From an uncultured Eubacteriales bacterium (GTDB taxonomy: Bacteria > Bacillota > Clostridia > Oscillospirales > QAMX01), in assembly GCA_900551265.1 (NCBI GenBank), contig URVL01000026.1:1-19491 (forward strand): a stretch of DNA of 19,491 bases, in the 5' to 3' direction. Each line of letters begins with the position of its first letter. Position 1 is the stretch's first letter. The notes under the pieces are model-generated. The model was not told the DNA's origin and ran no database searches. It worked only from the letters and a program-made list of their open reading frames with translations. Positions 1 through 6,885 of the stretch are shown here, piece by piece. The translations under genes were made by a program, and so were the position numbers.

Positions 1-386
1 CGGATTCCGCGGGAGGCGCCCTTTAAGATCGGAAGCTTATCAAGAAAGCTTTCTTCTCCCAGCTTATCGATTCCCACATCCTTTACCTTAACCATCAGCT
101 CCGACATCATGTCGCCCACATAACCGCTGTCCTTGCTGCGCACCTGTGTGAGGATATTGTCAGAAAAGCTGGAAATATTCCGCTGCGCCCCCACGCCGTA
201 CTGAAGCGCGGCCTGGGAATCCATCAGGTCGATGCTGTTTTTGACCTCCTCTACCCGTGCTTTCTGCTCCGGACTCAATTCTTCCACCTGAGCGCGCACC
301 GCTTCCACGCTTGCAGGCTTCTGCACTTGCAAGGCGGTATGTCCTTTACTCTGCATCAAAGCATCCAGTGTGATAGAATCTGCCAT
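1..386 (-). CDS. Toxic anion resistance protein TelA/YaaN family, N-terminal part (runs off left edge)
   Basis: Only the first 128 residues lie in the window. The start ATG (386-384) follows a GGAAGGAG site and sits 20 bases after the preceding gene, so it is the last visible gene of the operon. Residues such as DLMDSQAALQYGVGAQRNI, FSDNILTQVRSKDSGYVGD and the end of a helical stretch (DKLPILKGA) match the start of TelA (Pfam TelA, linked to tellurite and other toxic anion resistance; YaaN in Bacillus). Family members are soluble, mostly helical proteins of about 350-400 residues; the biochemical activity is not established. In Bacillus the homologue is next to xpaC, and here an XpaC-type gene lies two genes upstream, which supports the call. 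The C-terminus cannot be judged. Confidence 0.88.
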   Translation of the reverse strand, partial: MADSITLDALMQSKGHTALQVQKPASVEAVRAQVEELSPEQKARVEEVKNSIDLMDSQAALQYGVGAQRNISSFSDNILTQVRSKDSGYVGDMMSELMVKVKDVGIDKLGEESFLDKLPILKGASRGI

Positions 387-406
387 CTTTTATCTGCTCC
401 TTCCCG

Positions 407-1462
407 CTATGAAAGCGCTTTAATGATCCTGTCCATGGTATTGGCATCCGGCATGGGCGCTACCTGCGTCAATTCCTCGGCAATACCGGACACCCCGAAA
501 TGGGCTGCATCCGTGGGGGTATCGTATACGCCAGTACGGAACCCATGCTTTTCCCAGGCCAGTCGCTGGATGTCCTCGTCCAGCAAGGCGTCGATCCCCG
601 CCGTACCGGCCTCATCCAGGGCGATATACACATGGGAGGACCAGACGGTGGGCGTCGGGTACATCATCACAATGTCCCCCTTGATCTGTTCCCAGGTATC
701 CGGGTTTTCCACGGCGAATTCCAGCAGCTGGTTTTCATAGCCGGCGATCAGAGGCTTGGCACCCATGCCGGTCTTCAGAAACTGATCGAACAAATCCGAG
801 GAGGAGCTTTCCATATACCCCAGCTTCTGAAAAATATTTTGCAGCCGGGGCAGGATCTCCGCCAGATTGCTTTCGTCCGCCACGCCGCCGCAGAGGGTAT
901 TGGCCAAAAGCCCGGCGAACATATTGCCGGAATTGGATTTGGTCGGGTCGGTGGTGCCCACGGAAACACTGCCGTAAAGCTGGGGAAGGCCGATTTCCTC
1001 CCAGGTTGTGCCGGCTTCTATGGTCTCGGTCAATTTTTCCATGTCCACCGTGTATACGCCGTTTGTAACGACAGCAAGCCCGCTGTCGACCAAGGCCTGC
1101 GCCACGACGCTGCGGGTATACAGGACGATGGGTGTATTGAGGATGATCTCGCTTTTCACCGGGTCTCCATGAACCTGCTTATACAGTTCCAGAGCCGTCT
1201 GATTGGAGGGGAATAGGAAATCCCGCCCCTCGGCGTCGTCGGTGACCATATCGATGGAACCTGCCTTGGCGTAGTCGATGACCAGCCGATACCTGTCCCG
1301 CAGGATATCCTGTACCTCCTCGTCTTCCAGCAGGCCGATTTTTTCGCCGCCCACATAACCGTTGATTTCAGTAACGGTTTGGCTATTACTGATGAATACA
1401 TAGGCAGCGGCGGCTATGATGACAGCTGCCAGGATGCCCAGCCCAATGAGCTTGGTTTTCAT
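407..1462 (-). CDS. Membrane-anchored extracellular solute-binding-like protein
   Basis: A 351-residue protein with one N-terminal hydrophobic segment (about residues 5-24) after MKTK and no lipobox cysteine, so it is probably tethered outside the cell by an uncleaved or signal-type helix. The body resembles a type 2 periplasmic-binding fold: the stretch TTDPTKSNSG at about 170-179 matches the ligand-loop motif of the SBP_bac_11-like family, and a similar motif is present in the VWA lipoprotein of the same operon. The start codon overlaps the stop of the XpaC gene by four bases (ATGA), indicating translational coupling; telA follows after 20 bases. No ABC permease or ATPase is nearby, so a sensing or scavenging role is more likely than classical import (inference). 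The ligand is unknown; an oxyanion would fit the TelA partner. Confidence 0.75.
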   Translation of the reverse strand: MKTKLIGLGILAAVIIAAAAYVFISNSQTVTEINGYVGGEKIGLLEDEEVQDILRDRYRLVIDYAKAGSIDMVTDDAEGRDFLFPSNQTALELYKQVHGDPVKSEIILNTPIVLYTRSVVAQALVDSGLAVVTNGVYTVDMEKLTETIEAGTTWEEIGLPQLYGSVSVGTTDPTKSNSGNMFAGLLANTLCGGVADESNLAEILPRLQNIFQKLGYMESSSSDLFDQFLKTGMGAKPLIAGYENQLLEFAVENPDTWEQIKGDIVMMYPTPTVWSSHVYIALDEAGTAGIDALLDEDIQRLAWEKHGFRTGVYDTPTDAAHFGVSGIAEELTQVAPMPDANTMDRIIKALS

Positions 1463-2067
1463 TTTCCGCCCTCCATTTTCAAGGTGCTTTTCAGGAGTTC
1501 GATATCTGCCTCGATATCCAGCAGCTCGCCCTGCATCAGATGGGCAAACTGCTTTTCAAAGGCGGAGTTCAGCACCGGCAGGGCCTCCGCCGTCTTTTGC
1601 AGAATATCGGCGACCTCCCCCGAATGAAGCTCCGTCTCCTGGAAATCCACATATCTTGTCAGCAATTTGGCGGCCGTATCCAGATAATAGGTAAAGAAGC
1701 GGCGCGCCAGCTTAATTTTGTCTGGATTTTCCTCCAGATAGGTTAGGATCCGGGCCCCGGTAGCATATAGAGCCTGCGCATCCTGCCGCACAGAGGAAGT
1801 TTTGATCTCTTTTACTGCTTTATCAATGTCTGCCAGGTCCGCCTGGGCATCGTCCAAAAGTTGCCGGATCTCTTCACCGCCAGGCATAGATTCCACATCA
1901 ATTCCCGCGATTTTCCGGCTGGGCTTGAGCAGGAAAAACAGTCCGAAATAGATGCCGACACACAGCAGGATGCAGACAATCAGATTCCAATGGAAAAATA
2001 GGAACAGTAGCAGGAAGACGATTGCAGCAGCAAAGGAGGAAACGAGCATTCGCGAAGTCTCTTTCAT
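1459..2067 (-). CDS. XpaC-like 5-bromo-4-chloroindolyl phosphate hydrolysis family membrane protein
   Basis: A 202-residue protein. Two hydrophobic segments fill about residues 8-48, separated by a short WN turn, followed by a long charged helical domain (about 50-200) with heptad-like character that would face the cytoplasm. This is the layout of the XpaC/Halogen_Hydrol family. XpaC was named for hydrolysis of the chromogenic substrate X-phosphate in Bacillus, but the real function is unclear. In Bacillus subtilis xpaC is next to the TelA homologue yaaN, and the same partnership is seen here. The ATG overlaps the stop of the upstream VWA gene by one base (TGATG) and its own stop overlaps the downstream start, so stoichiometric expression is likely. 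It may be the membrane link between the outside binding proteins and cytoplasmic TelA (inference). Confidence 0.78.
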   Translation of the reverse strand: MKETSRMLVSSFAAAIVFLLLFLFFHWNLIVCILLCVGIYFGLFFLLKPSRKIAGIDVESMPGGEEIRQLLDDAQADLADIDKAVKEIKTSSVRQDAQALYATGARILTYLEENPDKIKLARRFFTYYLDTAAKLLTRYVDFQETELHSGEVADILQKTAEALPVLNSAFEKQFAHLMQGELLDIEADIELLKSTLKMEGGK

Positions 2068-3674
2068 CAGTTATACCCCTTTACGCTGCGGAACGCCTCC
2101 GTCAGATTCTCCCGGCCGTCGAACACCCGGGCATTGGTATACCGCGCCAGCTCCTCCAGTTGGGTTTCGTCAGCGTCTCCAAACATGATGGAGAAGACCG
2201 GGACCTCAGTTCCAAGCCCGGCGTAAGCCGCCTCAAAATCGGACAGGGACCCGCTGGACTGCCCGTCGGTGAGCAGGATGATCGCCGGCGTATACTGCGA
2301 CAGATCATATTCTCCCAGCAGCTCAATCCCCCGCACGGCGGCCGCGTACATATCGGTACCGCCGCCTACTTCCTGGTTTTCCACTTTGTCATAAAGCGCT
2401 TCCAGCTCGCTGCCGTTGCCTGTGGCCGTATAAGTGTCGATCACGCCCCCGTTAAAGGGAATAAGGATATTCACCTCGTTTTCTGATGCCTGCAAGAAGT
2501 TTTTCCGGGCGTTCTCCTGGATGAGCAGCTGCTCCATGGCCTGAACCAGCTGTTCATTTCCCTCGCCGCTCATGCTGCCGGAGTAGTCCAGGCAGTACAC
2601 GGTAAGGGAAGGCTTGCGGAAATCGGTTTGGTATAGATTTAGGCATTCAAACAGAACATCGGCAGCTGGCATTTTGATGGGGGAGAGCACCCGGTCGGGC
2701 TGCAGGCCCCAGTCGGCCCGGAATACATCCTTGTTTTTCTCCGAAACCCCGGTGTAGCCAGAACGGCGGCCGGTGCGCTGGATCTCGTCCTGCACATCCT
2801 CCGACAGCAGGTATTCCTGCAATTTTAAAAACAGTTCCTCCTGGCCATCGTCCCCTTTGTCCACATAGCCCAGGGGCGAATCCGCCAGCGAAAGACCGTC
2901 ATAGGGGTACACTACATACAGCGGCTCCTCGCCACGCTCTTCCAGTTCCCGGTTGGCCTGGATGACCAGGCACTCGTAGTTCACCATAGCGTCATAATCG
3001 CCCTGCAAGAACATGTCCTTCAGCCAGTCCGAGCTGCCGGAGGAGCGGTCCACGCCGGAGAGAAGCTCCTGCATTTGCGCCCTCAGTTCGTCACTCTGCA
3101 GATCCTCCGATGTGATGACTTCCGGGTTGCCCAGGAGCGCGTACAAAAATCCGATATACGCGCTGGCGCCGGAATTGGACTGAGTGGCGCTGGTCATGCA
3201 GAAGCGGAGTTTTCCGTTCCGGATCGCCTCAAGAAGGTCGTTTACCGACACCTCCCGCCCCACAAATCCCAGCTCCTCCGCCAGGCTTTTGCGGATACCG
3301 AACACCACCGGCGAAATGGAGATGGATTCCGCGTGCTTGATCCGGTGTTCCGTATCCCCCACCGTCAGCCACAGGCGGCTGGCCGGCCACACGGCGTCAT
3401 AGGGGATGTCTTCCTCTCCCAGTAGACGCATGATATCCAGCGAGCCCATATAGGTCATCTCAATGCGCACATGCTCCCTGTCGGAAAACTCCTCCAAGAT
3501 CGGTTCCAGTTCGGAATTTTCCGATCCGGAAACAATACGCAGCACCGAGCTACCACCACCCAAAACCGTGTCGGCTTCACCTCCGTCCGTGCTTCCTACA
3601 TTGCAGCCGCTGAACATTGTCAGTATCACGAAAATAGACAGCAGACAACCAATAAAGCCCCTTTTCATTTTCAT
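2067..3674 (-). CDS. Lipoprotein with substrate-binding-like domain fused to a VWA domain
   Basis: A 535-residue protein. The start at 3674 (MKMKRGF) is preferred over the in-frame ATG at 3713 because AAGGAAGGGG lies just upstream of it and the signal peptide then begins properly. Residues 1-24 form a lipoprotein signal ending in FSGC with Cys24 as the lipid site. Residues of about 45-320 look like a type 2 periplasmic-binding domain, with the ligand-loop stretch TSATQSNSG at 161-169. Residues of about 355-530 form a von Willebrand A domain with a complete MIDAS: D363-x-S365-x-S367, T440 and D470 (LLTDG). It is therefore expected to bind a divalent metal and a protein or ligand outside the membrane. 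It is first in the operon with XpaC and TelA proteins. Binding-domain plus VWA proteins are known as a conserved architecture without a clear function. Confidence 0.82.
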   Translation of the reverse strand: MKMKRGFIGCLLSIFVILTMFSGCNVGSTDGGEADTVLGGGSSVLRIVSGSENSELEPILEEFSDREHVRIEMTYMGSLDIMRLLGEEDIPYDAVWPASRLWLTVGDTEHRIKHAESISISPVVFGIRKSLAEELGFVGREVSVNDLLEAIRNGKLRFCMTSATQSNSGASAYIGFLYALLGNPEVITSEDLQSDELRAQMQELLSGVDRSSGSSDWLKDMFLQGDYDAMVNYECLVIQANRELEERGEEPLYVVYPYDGLSLADSPLGYVDKGDDGQEELFLKLQEYLLSEDVQDEIQRTGRRSGYTGVSEKNKDVFRADWGLQPDRVLSPIKMPAADVLFECLNLYQTDFRKPSLTVYCLDYSGSMSGEGNEQLVQAMEQLLIQENARKNFLQASENEVNILIPFNGGVIDTYTATGNGSELEALYDKVENQEVGGGTDMYAAAVRGIELLGEYDLSQYTPAIILLTDGQSSGSLSDFEAAYAGLGTEVPVFSIMFGDADETQLEELARYTNARVFDGRENLTEAFRSVKGYN

Positions 3675-3743
3675 AGTGAGACCCCTTCCTTTGCCAAAAT
3701 TCGTATATTGCAAAGTAAATATTTTTTACAATTACAACAACCC

Positions 3744-3772
3744 ATTATATTTTACAATGCGTCGTGTAAAAT
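3744..3772 (-). promoter_or_regulatory. Promoter and palindromic operator of the VWA-XpaC-SBP-TelA operon
   Basis: On the minus strand a perfect TATAAT lies at 3749-3744. Touching it is a perfect inverted repeat, ATTTTACA (3749-3756), eight bases, then TGTAAAAT (3765-3772). A TTTACA within the distal arm could act as the -35 box but at a short 15-base spacing. A further TTTTACAAT copy lies at 3724-3732, downstream in the direction of transcription. The arrangement fits a repressor site over the promoter. The regulator is not identified. The leader to the start codon would be about 60 bases. Confidence 0.55.
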
Positions 3773-3774
3773 CT

Positions 3775-4056
3775 GCTACCTCAGCAAGGTAAAAGATATG
3801 TATATTTGGAGCAGTATGTGGATGGAGGGCATAGAATAAAACAAAGATGCTGAACTTGACGACACCGCAAAAAATAGACGATATCGCAAACAACAAGGCT
3901 GAGAAGCATCTTTTCCTAACAGAATGAAAAACGCCACATACAGCGGCAGAAATGCCTCAAAATTGACCCGAAATCACACACAAAAGCGCTGATATATGCC
4001 ACACCCCCTTTGGCAGAGAGCAATTCTCGATTTCTCTTAAAGATTCGTAATAGGTA
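3775..4056. other. Intergenic stretch with a pair of direct repeats inside a long inverted repeat
   Basis: No convincing gene is seen here. Two near-identical 14-base copies, GACGACACCGCAAA (3858-3871) and GACGATATCGCAAA (3877-3890), lie 19 bases apart. They are enclosed by AAAGATGCT (3843-3851) and its complement AGCATCTTT (3905-3913). The stretch lies between the TelA operon promoter and the XRE-recombinase pair, so it may hold the left end or a protein-binding site of the mobile element. That is inference; no matching copy was found to the right of the recombinase. Confidence 0.3.
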
Positions 4057-4085
4057 TTGCAATTATCTCTGATTTGTATTATACT
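4057..4085 (+). promoter_or_regulatory. Sigma-A-type promoter for the XRE-recombinase pair
   Basis: TTGCAA (4057-4062), a 17-base spacer, and TATACT (4080-4085) form a good housekeeping promoter about 28 bases before the regulator start codon. The short leader carries the GGAGGTG ribosome site. Confidence 0.65.
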
Positions 4086-4113
4086 ATATTCAAGATGAAT
4101 TGGAGGTGCTTTG

Positions 4114-4461
4114 GTGAATACAGTTGGTGAGCGTTTGAAAACCCTGCGTGAGGGGATGGGTCTTTCGCAAAAAAAGATGGCTGAACTGTTGAATGTGACC
4201 CAGCCGAGCATCAACCGGTACGAACACGGGAAAGCGGTTCCTATCGAAGTGCTGATCGGGTATGCAGACTATTTTGATGTCTCGATGGACTATATCACCT
4301 GCCGCTGTGACGAGCCGCAGGGCAAGCTGTATCAGGCACGGCCGCCGCTCTCTGACAATCCGGAATTGGGAAAGTTTATCGAGATGTGCTTTGACCCACA
4401 TTCTCCGATGAACGGGCGGTTGAAAGAGGCCCTGTTCCGCATGATGGAGGGTAAACAATGA
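4114..4461 (+). CDS. XRE-family helix-turn-helix transcriptional regulator
   Basis: A 115-residue protein if the GTG at 4114 is used; GGAGG at 4102-4106 is seven bases from it, while the TTG at 4111 is only four bases away. An HTH_3 domain fills about residues 5-60, with the recognition part LSQKKMAELLNVTQPSINRY followed by EHGKAVP and a DYFDVSMDYI end, a classic Cro/CI-like layout. The C-terminal half is unassigned. It overlaps the recombinase start by four bases (ATGA), so the two are cotranscribed. Its most likely job is repression of its own promoter at 4057-4085 and hence of the recombinase (inference). Such XRE plus serine recombinase pairs occur on many integrative elements of Clostridia. 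Confidence 0.88.
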   Translation: MNTVGERLKTLREGMGLSQKKMAELLNVTQPSINRYEHGKAVPIEVLIGYADYFDVSMDYITCRCDEPQGKLYQARPPLSDNPELGKFIEMCFDPHSPMNGRLKEALFRMMEGKQ

Positions 4462-5997
4462 AAGCTGTGATTTACGCCCGATATTCTTCCGATAATCAGA
4501 GAGAAGCAAGTATTGAAGGACAAATCCGGGAGTGTACCGCCTTTGCCGAAAAGAACGGGATCACAGTCCTGCGGCACTATATCGACCGAGCTATTTCCGC
4601 TAAGACGGATAACCGGCCTGAATTTCAGAATATGATTAAAGACAGCAATAAAAAGCTGTTTGATATGATCATTGTCTGGAAACTTGACCGGTTTGCCCGG
4701 AACCGCTACGACAGCGCCCGGTATAAAGCGCAGCTCAAGAAAAATGGTGTGAAAGTGGTTTCCGCTACGGAGGTCATTTCAGACGGCGCGGAGGGGATCA
4801 TTCTGGAATCCATGCTGGAAGGTTTTGCCGAGTACTATTCGGTTGACCTCTCCGAAAAAGTCGTGCGCGGCATGACCGACAATGCTCTGAAATGTATGTT
4901 TAACGGCGGGACGCTGCCGATGGGGTATGTGATTGACGCGGAACAGCATTTCCAGATCGACCCGGTCACGGCACCGTATATTCTGGACGCTTTCAAACAG
5001 TATGACGAAGGCGCGACTATGACGCAGATTCGGGACTGGCTCAACGAGCAGGGCATGAAAAATACCCGTGGAAATCCCCTGACCTACAACAGCGTACAGC
5101 ACCTATTGAAAAACCGCCGCTACATTGGCGAATATCAGTACAGGGATATTCTCATTCCTGATGGCATACCTGCTATCGTACCGAAAGACCTTTTTGACCG
5201 GGTACAGGCCAAAATGGAGAAAAACAAGAAAGCCCCGGCTCGTCACAAGGCTGAGGACGATTATCTGCTGACAACCAAATTGTTCTGCGGGTACTGTGGA
5301 GCCTATCTCTGTGGCGAAAGCGGCACCAGCCGCACCGGAGTTGTCCACCACTATTACAAGTGCGTTTCGGTAAAAAAGAAGCGCAAGGAATGCCACAAAA
5401 AGCCGGTTAAGAAGGGTTGGATTGAGGATTTGGTTGTCTCCGAGACCATGAAGATGATCATGGATGACGATGCAATCGAAGCTATCGTTTCGATGCTCAT
5501 GGAGCTGCAGGAACAGGACAACACCAATATTCCCCTGTACGAACGACAGTTACAGGAAACGAATACCAAGATTCGCAACTTGATAAATGCGATCCAACAG
5601 GGTGTTTTGACCAAATCCACGAAAGAGAGCCTTGAAGAATTGGAGGCGGCAAAAGAGGAATTGGAAAACCCGTCTTGCCAATGAGCAGTTGTCCAAGCCT
5701 CCCAAGGTCAGCGCGGAGTTTATGACCTTCTGGCTCCACCGCTTCCGCAAGCTGGATGTCACCAAGCAGAGCCACCGGAAAATGCTGATAGACACCTTTA
5801 TCAATGCGATTTATCTTTATGACGATAAGATGCTGATCACCTTTAACTACAAGGACGGGACGAAGAAAATCACTTTCAGCGAGATACAGGAAGCCTCTAA
5901 ACGGGATGCTTCTGGTTCGGATTTGGAATGCTCACCGGCACCACGCCGGAGTAAAATTTGTTTTGCTCCGGCGTCTCTTTTGTTCCTCTTGTCCTGA
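4458..5997 (+). pseudogene. Large serine recombinase, frameshifted near its C-terminus
   Basis: The first frame (4458-5687, stop TGA at 5682-5684) gives 408 residues. It has the resolvase N-terminal domain with YARYSSDNQ, catalytic Ser10 (Arg8 nearby) and the DRFARNRYD motif around 77-85; a recombinase domain at about 145-260; a zinc-ribbon with Cys277, Cys280, Cys302 and Cys312; and a coiled coil from about 345. The family's usual end (RLANEQLSKPPKVSAEF, then FINAIYLYDDKMLITFNYKDG and SGSDLECSPAP) continues in the +1-shifted frame up to 5997. Removing one A from the AAAA run at 5665-5668 restores a single protein of about 512 residues. The catalytic domain is intact, so a truncated but partly active protein cannot be excluded; a sequencing error or programmed slippage is also possible. 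Such enzymes insert or excise elements at specific att sites. Confidence 0.85.
5944..5973 (+). terminator. Hairpin at the end of the recombinase gene
   Basis: CGCCGGAG (5944-5951) pairs with CTCCGGCG (5966-5973), extended inward by AAAA/TTTT with one mismatch, and is followed by TCTCTTTTG. It overlaps the last codons of the shifted recombinase frame, which is usual for this recombinase family. Confidence 0.55.
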
Positions 5998-6156
5998 CCT
6001 TCCCTGCGCCGGGCATCGTTTCAGCTATCCCATTCTCCAAACATAACAGTAATACCCGCACAAACGTAACAAAAAGAGAGTTGACGGTTTGTCAACTCTC
6101 TTTTCTATAGCTCCATAGCATTTCATGCCTTACGGTTTCTCTTTCATCATCAGGCC
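5998..6156. terminator. Convergent intergenic region with a strong two-way terminator at 6072-6104
   Basis: AAAAGAGAGTTGAC (6072-6085), a GGTTT loop, and GTCAACTCTCTTTT (6091-6104) form a perfect 14-bp stem flanked by an A-run on one side and a T-run on the other. It can end transcription of the recombinase on the plus strand and of the deacetylase on the minus strand. Nothing else was recognised in this gap. Confidence 0.85.
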
Positions 6157-6885
6157 TTATTGCCGGACGGCTGCCATTTGTGATTCTTCTGATTGCCGCT
6201 TACACAACTGCGACACCGTAGCAAACTGATACCCTCGCGTCTTAAGCTCCGTAATTATTTTTTTCAGAGCTGCAACCGTCTGCGGATTGTCATCATGGAA
6301 AACAATTGTGTCACCATCCTGTATATGATTTACAACCGTCGTATAAATACGCTCCGCATCAGGATTTTCCCAGTCGCCGCTGTCGATCGTCCACAAGATA
6401 AGCGGCAGGTCTATCGCCGCCTGGACCTTTGGCGTATATCTTCCGTAGGGGGGACGTACATGCTCGATTGTATAGTCCGGCAGAATTTTATGAAGAACAT
6501 CTGCGGTCTGCTGAATTTCCCTTTGTATTCCCTCTGTGTCCAGAGTGGTAAGATCCGCGTGCGAAAACGTATGGCTTCCGATTTCATGACCACTGAGCGC
6601 TATTTCCTGTACAAGCAATTTGTTTTCCGACAGCTTTTCTCCTACCAGGAAAAAAGTCGCCGGAACCTGCTCATCGTATAAAATATCCAAAACCTGCGGC
6701 GTATATCGGGGATTGGGGCCGTCGTCAAAGGTCAGCGCCACAACGGGTCGGCTGTCATCAATCTGTACTACGATCGCGTCACGATTGAGCCGGTGATAGA
6801 GCCCTGCAAACAGCCCCCACACGACGAATGCAATCATTCCAACGATTAAGACGCCAAATAGCAGATTTTTTCGTTTCATTTCCAT
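6157..6885 (-). CDS. Membrane-anchored polysaccharide deacetylase (NodB/CE4 family)
   Basis: A 242-residue protein with one N-terminal membrane helix (about 7-30) and an external NodB domain (about 45-230). The CE4 motifs are present: TFDDGPN with Asp54 and Asp55, SHTFSH with metal ligands His105 and His109, RPPYGRY (144-150), WTIDSGDW (165-172) and IVFHDD with His197. It should remove N-acetyl groups from a polysaccharide such as peptidoglycan or poly-N-acetylglucosamine outside the membrane. It lies directly after the glycosyltransferase and overlaps it by 10 bases, so the product of that enzyme is the likely substrate (inference). A second ATG at 6879 is seven bases from GGGAG and overlaps the upstream stop as ATGA; the real start may be that one. 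It lacks the glycoside hydrolase half of Gram-negative PgaB. Confidence 0.88.
   Translation of the reverse strand: MEMKRKNLLFGVLIVGMIAFVVWGLFAGLYHRLNRDAIVVQIDDSRPVVALTFDDGPNPRYTPQVLDILYDEQVPATFFLVGEKLSENKLLVQEIALSGHEIGSHTFSHADLTTLDTEGIQREIQQTADVLHKILPDYTIEHVRPPYGRYTPKVQAAIDLPLILWTIDSGDWENPDAERIYTTVVNHIQDGDTIVFHDDNPQTVAALKKIITELKTRGYQFATVSQLCKRQSEESQMAAVRQ

Noticed and set aside
500..1216. A 238-codon plus-strand open frame opposite the anchored binding protein
   Set aside because: The minus-strand frame is part of an overlapping operon with a clear membrane anchor and motif; the plus frame has no promoter or recognisable domain.
3858..3890. A CRISPR array
   Set aside because: Only two imperfect 14-base copies with a five-base gap between them; there are no spacers of array length and no cas genes.
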